Positions 25,655 to 35,500 of a DNA stretch of 64,000 bases are shown here, one piece after another (position 1 is the first letter of the stretch; each line of letters begins with the position of its first letter). The notes below the pieces were generated by a model. The model made no database searches, was not told where the DNA came from, and worked only from the letters and a program-made list of their open reading frames with translations. A program made the translations under genes and the position numbers. The DNA is from Endocalyx cinctus (Eukaryota; Ascomycota; Sordariomycetes; Amphisphaeriales; Apiosporaceae): the NCBI GenBank assembly GCA_001600455.1, contig BCKC01000008.1, positions 1,523,345 through 1,587,344 on the forward strand, written 5' to 3'.

Positions 25655-26261
25655 GTTAGGGATTCATACTACTCCCCTATACTCCGTACTAACAAACTAA
25701 CAAATTCTCCCTCTCTACCCTCTAGACAAGCCATCTTACTTTTTTATTTTGTCGATGGCCTAGCTCCACCCGATCCTGGAACAGGGGAACAAAACAAGGT
25801 CATGGGTGTGTGGGTTGATGGTCCCCAACCTGAAGAAACGAGTCGAGCTTGCAGGGTTCATGGGTTATTCCCAAGCTTGGTTACTTGCATTGCCCAGATC
25901 GGCTTTGACCTCACCTACGAGCCTCTCTCCTCCTATCGTTCCGACTTCTCTATATATGATGGGCAAGTCGGACATCTTCACTCCATCTTGTTTCTTTCCT
26001 CATCACACTTCAAGCTTTTCCTTCTCTTTCCTTCTTGCCTTGCCTCTCGAGGGTTATAATCACTCTTAACTTTCGTTTTTTCATTCGTTTTTTAACTTTG
26101 AAAGTCAAGATCATTCGCTTTTTCTTGCTTTCGGTCCTTCGCTACCAACTACTACACAAATACAACCGTTTCTAAAACAGGTTTAATAGAAACACCACTC
26201 GCTCTTACAGCAGAAATAAAATAAAAAAACACCTAATTACGCAACAGCAAAAGACTCCACA

Positions 26262-28217
26262 ATGAAGAACGCCGCCACTCTCCTAGCCATGGCTGCTGGC
26301 CTCAGCCAGGTCACTGCCACCGGCTTCGGCTTCAAGAACGCCGGCAAGTTCAGCTGCCCCGCTAACACCGACAACTCCTGTCCCGATGACATCAAGGGCG
26401 GTCTCAACTGGTCCGACCTGAACTTCGGTTCCTTCAGCTCTTACAAGGGCTTCGACTACTCCGGCTTCACCTGCGCCGAGAAGTTCGGTAAGCGGGACGA
26501 GCTTACCAAGCGCACTTTCCAGAGCAAGTGCATCACCGGTACCGCCCACACCAGCAAGTCCGACCAGAGCCCCAAGATCTCCTGCGACGGCAAGAACGTC
26601 AAGCAGACTTCCATCACCGAGTTCCAGGTCACCCCCGACTTCGACTGTGACCTCGAGTTCCACTACACCATGCCTGACAAGTCTACTTGCAAGCACCGAT
26701 CTTCTTGCAAGGCTTCCGGTACTACCGTCAAGAACACCCAGTGTGGTGGTGCTACCGACGTCACCATCGTCTACCCTTCGCAGCCCGATACCAGCAAGGG
26801 TAAGGGTAAGACTTCTTGCGGTTTCGGTATCCACTCCGTTGGATTCGACTGCAGCACCAGCTCTACCACAGTTCACCACTCGTACCCCACTTCCTCTGCC
26901 TCTTCTTCCTCCAGCTCCGTCGTCACCACTCCCGTGTCGGTTCCTGCTACCAGCGCCACCAGCGCCACCTCCGCTGTCGAGACCCCCAGCTCCAGCGCCA
27001 CCCCCGTCGAGACCCCTAGCTCTAGCGCTACCCCGGTTGAGACGCCCAGCGCCAGCTCTACTCCTGTCGAGTCCTCCCCTAGCTCTGTCGAGACTCCCGC
27101 TACCACTCCCAGCTTGAGCTTCCCCGTCGGAACTCCCAGCGCCTCGGTTCCCGTCGAGTCCTCGAGCTCTACCGCCCCTGTTGACTCTTCCAGCTCCGCT
27201 ACCCCGGTTGTGACTCCTTCCGTCAGCACCACCAGCTACATGACCACCTCCACCGTCTTCAGCACCTCGGTTACCACCATCACCAGCTGCGCCGCTTCCG
27301 TCTCTGACTGCCCTGCCGAGTCCGCCAGCGTTACCACCACCTACGTTGTCGTTCCCGTCTCCACCACCGTCTGCCCCGTTACCGAGACCGTCACCCCCAG
27401 CGTTCCCGCCGGACCTGCCAGCACCCCTGTTGACACCCCGGTTGAGGTTCCCTCTTCCGCCTCGTCCACTCTCGCTGTCCCCAGCTCTTCCAGCCCCGCT
27501 ACTCCCGTCGAGACTCTTCCTTGCCCCAGCGTCGTTCCTTCTTGCTTGAACACCTGGATGTTCTCCGTCGGCTGCAAGGACAACACCGAGGCTGACTGCT
27601 ACTGCCCTGACAACGCTTTCGTCCAGAACGTCTTCACCTGCTTGTACGCCCACGGTGAGTCCGACGAGGTCATCTCCGAGGCTGTCGAGTACTTCCAGGG
27701 TATCTGCGCTCCCCACGTCGGCAGCAACCCCGGTATCGCCACCGGTGCCGCTACCATCACCCCCATCTTGACCGCTACCGCCACTGCTAGCTTCACCCAG
27801 TACACCACCGTCCAGGTCACCGCCACCACCGTTGTGCCCTGCACTGACGACACTGGTGCTACCATCCCCAGCTCCAGCAGCACCGTCACCATCAGCACCA
27901 CCATGACCGTCCCTGACGTCGCCTTCACCACCATCACTTCCGGACCTGGCTCCGCCTCCGTTGGTGTTGTTCCCGGCACTGTTGGCGCTGGTGTTACCGT
28001 CCCGGTCGCCACTGCTACTGCTACTGCTGCCGCCACTGCTGCTCCTTACCCCACCGGCGCTGCCGTTACCACTTTCACCACGGCTCCCTCCGCTGGTTTC
28101 CCCGGCGCCACTGGTTCCGCTTCCGCTACCGCGATCGTTACCGCCGGTGCTGCCCGCATGGCCGGTACCGGTCTCGGCTTCCTCGGAATGGTCGCCGCCG
28201 CCGTCTTTGCTCTCTAA
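26262..28217 (+). CDS. Mad1-type GPI-anchored adhesin with CFEM-like domain
   Basis: Single exon, 651 residues. A signal peptide covers about 1-19 (cleavage near QVTA-T). Residues 20-200 form a cysteine-containing ectodomain with GSFSSYKGFDYSGF. A Ser/Thr/Pro-rich stalk follows, with VETPSSSATP decapeptide repeats at about 236-271. Next comes a CFEM-like module with cysteines at 421, 428, 438, 446, 448, 460 and 482, then a second Thr-rich stretch. The C-terminus has a small-residue site and a hydrophobic tail (FLGMVAAAVFAL) typical of GPI attachment. This order matches the Mad1 adhesin group of insect- and plant-associated fungi as I recall it; the adhesive role is inferred. Codons are overwhelmingly C-ending (GCC, ACC, AAG, CTC), implying high expression. 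That bias also leaves the opposite strand open for 653 codons. The start sits in CACAATGAAG. Confidence 0.8.
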   Translation: MKNAATLLAMAAGLSQVTATGFGFKNAGKFSCPANTDNSCPDDIKGGLNWSDLNFGSFSSYKGFDYSGFTCAEKFGKRDELTKRTFQSKCITGTAHTSKSDQSPKISCDGKNVKQTSITEFQVTPDFDCDLEFHYTMPDKSTCKHRSSCKASGTTVKNTQCGGATDVTIVYPSQPDTSKGKGKTSCGFGIHSVGFDCSTSSTTVHHSYPTSSASSSSSSVVTTPVSVPATSATSATSAVETPSSSATPVETPSSSATPVETPSASSTPVESSPSSVETPATTPSLSFPVGTPSASVPVESSSSTAPVDSSSSATPVVTPSVSTTSYMTTSTVFSTSVTTITSCAASVSDCPAESASVTTTYVVVPVSTTVCPVTETVTPSVPAGPASTPVDTPVEVPSSASSTLAVPSSSSPATPVETLPCPSVVPSCLNTWMFSVGCKDNTEADCYCPDNAFVQNVFTCLYAHGESDEVISEAVEYFQGICAPHVGSNPGIATGAATITPILTATATASFTQYTTVQVTATTVVPCTDDTGATIPSSSSTVTISTTMTVPDVAFTTITSGPGSASVGVVPGTVGAGVTVPVATATATAAATAAPYPTGAAVTTFTTAPSAGFPGATGSASATAIVTAGAARMAGTGLGFLGMVAAAVFAL

Positions 28218-29322
28218 GCACCACGACGAAACCTCGTCACACATCCATTTTCTTTTTTGTTTCTAGTGTTTTTTATTTATTTATTCGCTGTATAACATTT
28301 TATACACTACATCACAGACATCTAATTCTTACGATCCTTACGAATACATATTTTTGCATGCGTTTTTTTTTTATCATACAAACATACATACATTTTTTTA
28401 CCTGCTCATCGAACCGTTTTCGCATTTTTGGAAAGGGGGAGAAAGGATGGTGGAAAAAAGAAGGACCGAATCAACCCAGGCAAGGGGGGGAACAGGAACT
28501 TGTAGTAATATCTAATACCCAAAGCGCAAATAGGAAAATAAACATCATGCTTCCTAGCGAAGCTGAATTCGAACAAAAAAACGTGACTGTCTATTCCATG
28601 CTTGTATATGTGACTCTTCGCTTTCCAATGTTATAATAACTTAGGCCATTGTTCCATTAGGTACTTCACCAACTATGTGGTCGAGGTAATATCCAGTCTT
28701 TGTCGTAACCATTCCCAGCTCTACTCGAGTAAGTTTCTACCCTACTGTACCTCTCCTGTGTCTCGATTTCTTTCATGTACGCACCGCTAACTTACCCTTT
28801 TACATCCAGAACTTAGAAGCCAGAGCAAAAAGCTCACGCTTTGTCGTCTCATGGCAAGTCTTTGTCATGTCATGAAAGAAGCCTGTCCCTAACGGTCTGG
28901 AAAGACACATCGCACAAAAGACCATTGTCTCTTACAGCTTTTCAAGGAAACTGATCCGATAGTAATTGAAGCATACAAATACCCATGGATCGGTGGACTT
29001 CGTCCTTTCCATTTTTCATGATGTATCCGAACCACTCACTTCACTTCGTTGAATCAGCCCTCCAACTTTTCTCTTCCTTTCCCTCCTTAGATAGGAGATT
29101 GACTGATATTAATATTATTCATTAATTTATTTTCAGTTCCCCTCGTTTCAATCGTTCTTTTCCATATAATTCCTTTCGGCACATTTCGTTTCATCATTTT
29201 CAGTTGATTCTTTTTTTTTTTTTTCAAGTACCCCCCTTTCCCCCCCCCCCCCCCCAAAAAAAAAAAAAAAAAACCCCCCCCCAAAAAAAAAAAAACCAAT
29301 CCCCACCACATAAAAAAAAAAG
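28218..29322. other. Intergenic region ending in a homopolymer stack
   Basis: Contains the adhesin 3' untranslated region and, from about 29040, a CT-rich stretch leading into the poly-T, poly-C and poly-A stack. A 92-codon plus-strand ORF at 28358-28636 has no support. Confidence 0.5.
29211..29320. repeat. Stack of long homopolymers directly upstream of a start codon
   Basis: In order on the plus strand: T14 (29211-29224), C6, C16 (29240-29255), A18 (29256-29273), C9 (29274-29282), A13 (29283-29295), then A10 (29312-29321) ending just before the ATG at 29323. The strand asymmetry is extreme: pure pyrimidine, then C and A blocks. Lengths may be affected by sequencing error. Confidence 0.8.
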
Positions 29323-30837
29323 ATGGCCTGCGGCTGCGAACAAATCACCCACAAATACCGCTGCCGGCACAAGCATAAAGAACTAATCCGCTGCTGGAAG
29401 ACGGAGATGCGGCGCACCCAACCGATCCTCGCCGCGCTCTGCTGCCTCGCCGCCTGCGGCTGCCGGCCCCGCAAGTCCGTCGTCGTCTCCAAGGGCGTGT
29501 GCGGCGACTGCCGCCGGTTCTTCGCCTCGTACTTTGGGCCCGGCGAGCCCGCGCGGGACGCGACCAAGAAATTCCTCCGGTTCAAGCGCCGGTACGGCTG
29601 GCGCGACCGCGCCGTCGACCCGGCCAAGATCCCCGCCGAGGCGTACATGATCAATAACCCGCCGCTCGCGCCGGGCGAGGAGAGCGGGAGCGGGGGTTCG
29701 TCGGGCGGGTCCGCCGTCGCCGCCGCGGCCGTGGTCGCCGGCGGTGGTCGAAGTCGCGGTCACGGTCGTGGTGGTAATCGCGGTGACGATAATCATAAGC
29801 ATCGTCCAAACAACCGAACCCGAGACCAGCCCTACGCGTCGACCAGCCCCATGGACGCGTCCATCCCGGCCCTCCGCCACCTGCCCCCGACGCCGGAGCG
29901 CGTTTACGCGAGCCTGTTCTCGGTGCGCCCGCGCAGCCGGCCGCGGGAGCTGCGCCGTCGTCCGTTCAGCTACGAGATGCGCATACCCCGCAAGCCGGTC
30001 CCGAAGCCGAACGGGAACGAGAGCAACGAGAACTTGGGTCGGAACAGGAAAATCACGCACGACGTCTACCTCGACGACCTGATCGGCCCCGATTACGAGC
30101 CCTCGGAAGACGCCGGCAGCGAAAACGATAGCTACATCGTAGCCGGGAAGCTGTTGGCGCCCGGTCAAGAAGGCGACGAAGCACCACAACGGCAGCCGAA
30201 CGCGCGAGGAGAAGACGAGGATTCGGAGGTTTCCTTCAAGATCAAGCGCAACGCCAGTGACACCGTGCTGCTGCACCCGAAGCCCCAGAACCGGGATATG
30301 AGCGCCCCTCGTCGAGGCAAGCCGCTCGGATTGGCCGGTGCTAGCAACGGCGATGGCCTCCGTCTCCGCGAAGAGCCCAGCAATTCGTCTCTGGTGAGAA
30401 GGCTCAGCGAGGCGGCCGAGACGATCGAGATCCCGGGGTACGTGAACCCCGAAAGCGCGTCTTATCCGACCGTTCCCCGGATCAGCCCGGCTCCCAAGAC
30501 CCCCAGCTGGCGGGGTAGCGCAAGTAGCAGTCGCAGTAGCAGTGCCGACGAAGGTAAGAAGAAGGAGGCGAGCAAGAAAGGTAAGGACGTAGTAACCTCC
30601 GCTAGTCAGCTACTGCAGCAGAAGCCTTATTATCAAGCTGCTCCGGCCGCGGCTGCTCCCGCGACTACCGAGGATATTACCGCGATCGAGATGCAGCCTA
30701 TGCCCAGCCAGATACCTCAGGTGAACGCGTACGTAAAACCCCTGAAATCGGAGCCGTATTACCCTACTCTTCAGCAGAAGAAGCCGATGGCACAGCTACA
30801 TCACCAGCGCCGCGCGTCCCACGAGTCGCACGTTTGA
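29323..30837 (+). CDS. Unrecognised Cys/His-rich protein with disordered tail
   Basis: Single exon, 504 residues; I do not recognise it. The N-terminus shows a possible metal-binding arrangement: Cys3-x-Cys5, Cys14-x-His16-x-His18, Cys24, Cys40, Cys41, Cys45-x-Cys47 and Cys60-x2-Cys63. Residues 60-115 are basic (GDCRRFFASYFGPG, FLRFKRRYGWRDRA). The remainder is low complexity: Gly/Ser/Ala, then Arg/Gly, then Pro/Ser, with acidic patches (DDLIGPDYEPSEDAGSEND) and a Gln/Pro-rich end. No signal peptide or membrane segment is obvious, although ILAALCCLAACGC is mildly hydrophobic. The start lies in AAAAAGATGG, a good fungal context. The coding region is far more GC-rich than its flanks. A plus-strand A18 run follows the stop codon. 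A 297-codon minus-strand ORF over the same DNA is a composition shadow. Confidence 0.7.
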   Translation: MACGCEQITHKYRCRHKHKELIRCWKTEMRRTQPILAALCCLAACGCRPRKSVVVSKGVCGDCRRFFASYFGPGEPARDATKKFLRFKRRYGWRDRAVDPAKIPAEAYMINNPPLAPGEESGSGGSSGGSAVAAAAVVAGGGRSRGHGRGGNRGDDNHKHRPNNRTRDQPYASTSPMDASIPALRHLPPTPERVYASLFSVRPRSRPRELRRRPFSYEMRIPRKPVPKPNGNESNENLGRNRKITHDVYLDDLIGPDYEPSEDAGSENDSYIVAGKLLAPGQEGDEAPQRQPNARGEDEDSEVSFKIKRNASDTVLLHPKPQNRDMSAPRRGKPLGLAGASNGDGLRLREEPSNSSLVRRLSEAAETIEIPGYVNPESASYPTVPRISPAPKTPSWRGSASSSRSSSADEGKKKEASKKGKDVVTSASQLLQQKPYYQAAPAAAAPATTEDITAIEMQPMPSQIPQVNAYVKPLKSEPYYPTLQQKKPMAQLHHQRRASHESHV

Positions 30838-32555
30838 AGAAAAAAAAAAAAAAAAAAGAAGAGAACTTAAAAAGTTTTCGTCGTTGAAGTCAAATTTCAG
30901 CCTTTGTAGGTGCGGGTCGCCCAAGGTAGGAACCTTTAAGCATTAGTTATACGATGAAGGGTAGAGTGATTAGGGATGAAGAAGTGAAACTATATCACTC
31001 TGGTAGTCTTATTTTTTCATCTTACTTCAAGCCCTCTTCATCTCATCCAGTTTCGTTCTAAATGGGAGAAAAATGCTACAGACCTTTATTAGTCACACGT
31101 ACACGACTCATGCACTGCCATACATACATCAGTAAATAGACATAGAAACAATATACTTTATAGACAGTCACCTTACCTAGTTACTAAGCATGCGGATGGC
31201 CTCTCTCAGCATAAATTGCCTATTCGTCGCTGCATCTAATTGAGAGGTGCAGAGACTTTGTAAGTAGCAGTAACTTTGAATCACCGAGTTCACTTGACAT
31301 GTTTTTTTTTCCCCAAAAGACCAAAAAGCTAGACAGCAAAGAAATGCATTTGATGCTTTATTAAATGAAAAGGGAAAAAAAAAAAAAAAAGAAAAGATTT
31401 TATCTACTCGACAGGTTATTATAAAGTCCCTTGATATATGTTTCCCTTACTCGTGCCTATCCCTAACCCGTAATCCATTTGTACCCCCCTGAATCGGACA
31501 ATAATTAAAGAGTAGAAAAACAGCGAACATAGAATTCGAGATGAATGACAGTTAAAACAATAAAGCGCCGCCGAAAAATAACAACAGGAAATTTCAGACA
31601 TGAAAATGACCCTATAAAGGACCAGAGGAATGTAAAGAGAAGGGACTTAGCCACGCAAAAGAGACATGATGATTGTCTCAGTGTCTGGTTAGGTCCAATA
31701 CTGAAAACGTGTTGTTTCTCTAGGCTTCTCTTAGCATCCGAAAGAAGGAAAAGAAATGAACACAACCACAACAGAATGCATCGCGAATATGGTATCTCCC
31801 CCTTCATAACATTAAAACATCAACCTTCGAATGAAAAGATATATGCAGTTCTTGTGTCGATTAGTATAACGCGCGAAGAAAGCATTCGAAATGACGAAGT
31901 GAGAAAATAAAACAACAAAGCACGCAGAACCCCCGGTCTATATACAACACATTTCCCTCCCTAAAGTCGATCGCGAGGTAAATGTGATAAAAGATGAAAA
32001 AATAGGAAAACAATGCCGTTTCCCCTCCCGAAAATTCGAACTATGAGAAGAAGAGTTGAAAGCAAAGAGATCCAAGCCAGCTCGAATTTCTCTTCAACGG
32101 CATTACTGTATAAAAAGATGCATGCAAGGTGTAGACGATGGATTTCGAGGTCATCAATCCGACAAAGAGAAATAAAGACAGCACACTAGAAGAACCGTGT
32201 AGTCGTGCCATGTATCGGGCTGAGAGAAAAGGACGAGCTTGGATGCAAAGTGAAACTGCTGAAGATAATGAGATGGAAACAGAACGAATCTCATACAGAA
32301 AAGGTATTAATCGCTGGCACATGCTAGGGTTCGATGTTCTCGTTCGTTGGTTTATACCGAATATCGCTTTTGATGATGCAGGATACTCTGAAAATGCTAT
32401 TGGAGGGATATGAAGAGTCATCCGGAGTTCGTAACGTTCATAGGCTAAAGGGGCGTGCGACAAAGCTCCTCAGCCTTACAGGTGCATGAGACATAGAAAT
32501 ATTAATACTACAGGTACAGATGGATTCGAAAATAACCGACAGTATTGATCGTGAT
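30838..32555. other. Convergent intergenic region
   Basis: It lies between the stop codon of a plus-strand gene and the stop codon of the minus-strand medusa-like gene, so it should hold two 3' untranslated regions. The ORFs at 31545-31910 (+) and 32041-32463 (-) have no domain and no splice partners that I can justify. Poly-A runs occur at 30840-30857 and 31375-31390. Confidence 0.5.
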
Positions 32556-35500
32556 TTAAGCGTCGTCTTCTCGCTTAGTGTGTTGCATGCGCTCATTCCA
32601 GCGCCGTTTACCGACACGGAGTTCGTAGTGAGGTGCAACTATTTTGACGTCTTGCATGACATCTTCAATCGACTTGCACATTTTGCTGCGGTAGGAATCC
32701 ACTGATATATGTGTTAGTTACGAATGCATCCAGCAAATTGAAACGATGTGCACTTACTGGCTCGCTGAAGAAAGACGGGTTTGGTCGAGAAAGCACGACC
32801 TTGTCGCCACGCCATCCGATAACCGATCTCGTTAAGGCGAACTTCCTTTGAGCGGGTCGTCTTCTTAACTCTCGGGATCGCGATTTCGCCGTCGGTTCCG
32901 TCTGAGAAGGGAGCTTTCACCATGACGCGATCCCTGCCGTTATGGTCTCTTGAGCGACCGGTGCGACCACCGTCCACTTCGACTTCATCATCGCTGAAGT
33001 CATCCTGGAAGAAGCGCGTACCGGTTGCGCTGGGGGGCGGGCTCTGCATTTCACGGGGGAAGTAGCTACGAGGGTAAACGCATGTTGCCTTACGGAACGA
33101 GTCCGGTATCTCCTTAGTATCCACAGCCTCGAGGTTAACACGGACGCGCAGGCGACCGGTACGTTCGCAATCATCGATAAGAATGAATTTTCGCTTCTTA
33201 TTCTCCGGTAGATCCGGGAATAATCCCTCGGGATTATCGTTATCTTCCTCTCTGCTACGACGTCGTGCGACAATGGCACTTCCTTGGGACCCACCAAGGC
33301 CATCGTGCATTGGGGGCATAGAGGATCCGGAAGAAGTATGACTAGGGTATTGCTGGGGATAATTGGAAAAAACATGGGCCTGGCGGACGTCATCCGAGGA
33401 CCCTCCCGCTGACCCACCGGGCTGATGGTGATGATGGTGAGAATCATCCATGTATTCTCCATCCCCTGTGATAAAAACGGTTAGTACGTTTTCAGATCCA
33501 TTCCAGCAATGACTGGGCAGTTTAACCAAAACAACAAAGCAATTCGAAAAAGACACGACTATTTTGCAATTTTTGTGTTGTGAAGGACATGCGATACAGG
33601 AGAGCAAAAAATTGAGAAAAAAATGACAATGTGCTTGGTGTTTTGTGTAATGGGACGCAAAACAAATAACCACGCAATTTTTGCCTCCCGAACCCAGCAA
33701 AGGACTAAATGCAACAGGCAGAGTAATATACAATATAGTGCCACATAACTCTTTATACTCCAGTACACGCCTACGGCGAAATGCGCCGTTATATAAAATA
33801 AGGGAGTAACCCATTCCCGAACCGCCTATTCCGGCGCAGGGTATAAACGACGAAGGTATCACACGATTACTTAACAGCAACGGCAGACAACAACAACAAT
33901 AACGACAACGCATCAATCACATCTGAGGAAACATACCGACTTCATCTCCTCCTCCCTGACCACTCCCTTCGTGATGGTGGTGATGTAGCTGTGGACCTAG
34001 GCCACTCATACCCGGCTTACCCATAGGGGTACCGCTTCCGGGGCCCATGGATCCAGGGGTGTGTATCCCTGGAGGTCCACCGTGACCAGACATGTGCGGT
34101 GGTTGAGGGGTCTGAACGGTTTTGCGGTTGTTCATTTTAGCCATGCGGCGTACACGCCTGCTTCGCAACCTCGGGTCCTGGTTACTGTTTCGCCAACTGT
34201 CAACGGCTCTCTGAATCAGACCCCTCTTCCCACGTAGACAAGGGTTTAGCTGTGCAAGGGACCATCCGACAGTATTGCACTCGGTTTCGTACTGAAGACG
34301 GTTTCCGCGGTACTGGTCCTTGGGGCAGCAGGCCCTGGGGTAAACGCAGTTTTCGTTCTTGAATTCAGCGCTCAGCTCGTCCGCGTTCACCGACTCGACA
34401 TCGCAACGAATCGTGTACTCCATCTTGACCCGATCACGCGAGTATTCAAAAGCGATCCACTGCACACCATTATTATCTTGCCTAACAACCAAAGGCGTCG
34501 TCGCGGGAATAGGACCCGGTGCCGCGTTGTTGTTTATGCCAGGAGTAGAAGGTCCGGTGGGAGTCGAGAGCTGCCCACCGTTCTGGTTTGGCTGCGGCGT
34601 TCCCAGAGGACCAGAAGACGGTCGCTGAAGCTGCGACGACATCTGAGTCTCCATCTTTGTGTGCCGAGGACTTCCCGTCATTCCAGCTTGCGCGTGTTGG
34701 CTCGCGTGTTGAGTCATCTGGTGCTGCGGTCCCGTCTGCGACATCATCATGCCCGGCTGCGACGTCATTGTCTGATGGGGTTGCTGCGCGTGCTGCTGGT
34801 AAGGCGAAGGCGCCTGCGGTGCCATCGACGAATATTGAGGTTGCTGCGCGCCATAGTACATGGATTGATGCTGCAACTGCGACGGGGGCTGGCCGTAAAT
34901 GCTTCGGTGCTGGTCGTGACCAGAAGGCGACGCGACGGAAGCAGGCGAGTTCGACTGCGGTGTATGATATGAAATCGGCGGATAAGGTCGAGGTATCTGA
35001 GCTGCGGCCATCATTTCGGATGTGTCTGTCAAAGATTGCTGTGAGCTTTCGAAGTCGAATTTTGACGCGCCGACGCGTAAAACTTACCTGCGGATGTGTA
35101 TCCGCTCGTGGCGCCAGGTGTGCTATATGGGCTCTGGTGAGCGTAGTATGGCAATTCCTGCGCGTGCTGAGCACTTGAAGCGTGGGTCGCCGACTGGTAA
35201 GCGGGTTGGATCGAGTGGTTCGACGAGTAGGCAGAATGATGCTGGGATTGCTGAGGTGGTGCCTGGTGGTGCTGTTGATGAACGATACTCGAAGGTCGAG
35301 GATGCTGTATATGCTGGGAAGGCGGAGGACCCTGCGAATGGTGGGGATGATGCTGCATAGAGGAAACAACCATTAGTCCTGAAGTTTCTGGGTCTCAAAA
35401 CCAAGAAGTAGCGATTAATCATGAACAATTGCAAAAACAACGGACGCGTCGATATTTTTATTTTCCTTGACAATGTCAAGGTCTGGGGAAGTTTAAAAAA

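Larger units (their letters stand above)
20490..26261. other. 5.8-kb gene-free region upstream of the adhesin gene
   Basis: No ORF here carries a recognisable domain. The longest, 25628-26059 on the plus strand (143 codons), begins inside a GCCAT repeat and has no recognisable features. The stretch has many A or T homopolymers of 8-14 bases (for example near 20708, 21258, 21920 and 22200). It also holds a C-tract cluster at 22995-23032 and the GCCAT array at 25612-25654. The last 200 bp are CT-rich and then A-rich up to CACAATG, as in strongly expressed fungal promoters. It is probably promoter plus a long leader of the plus-strand adhesin gene. Confidence 0.5.

Noticed and set aside
25628..26059. 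143-codon plus-strand ORF upstream of the adhesin
   Set aside because: Begins in the GCCAT array and reads CT-rich promoter DNA as Leu/Ser/Phe. No domain or splice partner.
26283..28244. 653-codon ORF on the minus strand over the adhesin gene
   Set aside because: It is a Gly/Ala/Asp/Ser-only translation caused by the C-ending codon bias of the plus-strand gene. No domain is present, and the plus strand has a signal peptide, ordered cysteines and a GPI signal.
29383..30276. 297-codon ORF on the minus strand over the Cys/His-rich gene
   Set aside because: A GC-rich composition shadow with Arg/Ala/Gly/Val-rich sequence and no domain. The plus-strand start context and ordered Cys/His pattern are better.
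34482..35369. 295-codon minus-strand ORF, and plus-strand ORFs at 34588-35178, over the medusa-like exons
   Set aside because: They run through the CAG/CAT-rich coding repeats in other frames. The chosen frame has the conserved domain and in-phase splice sites.
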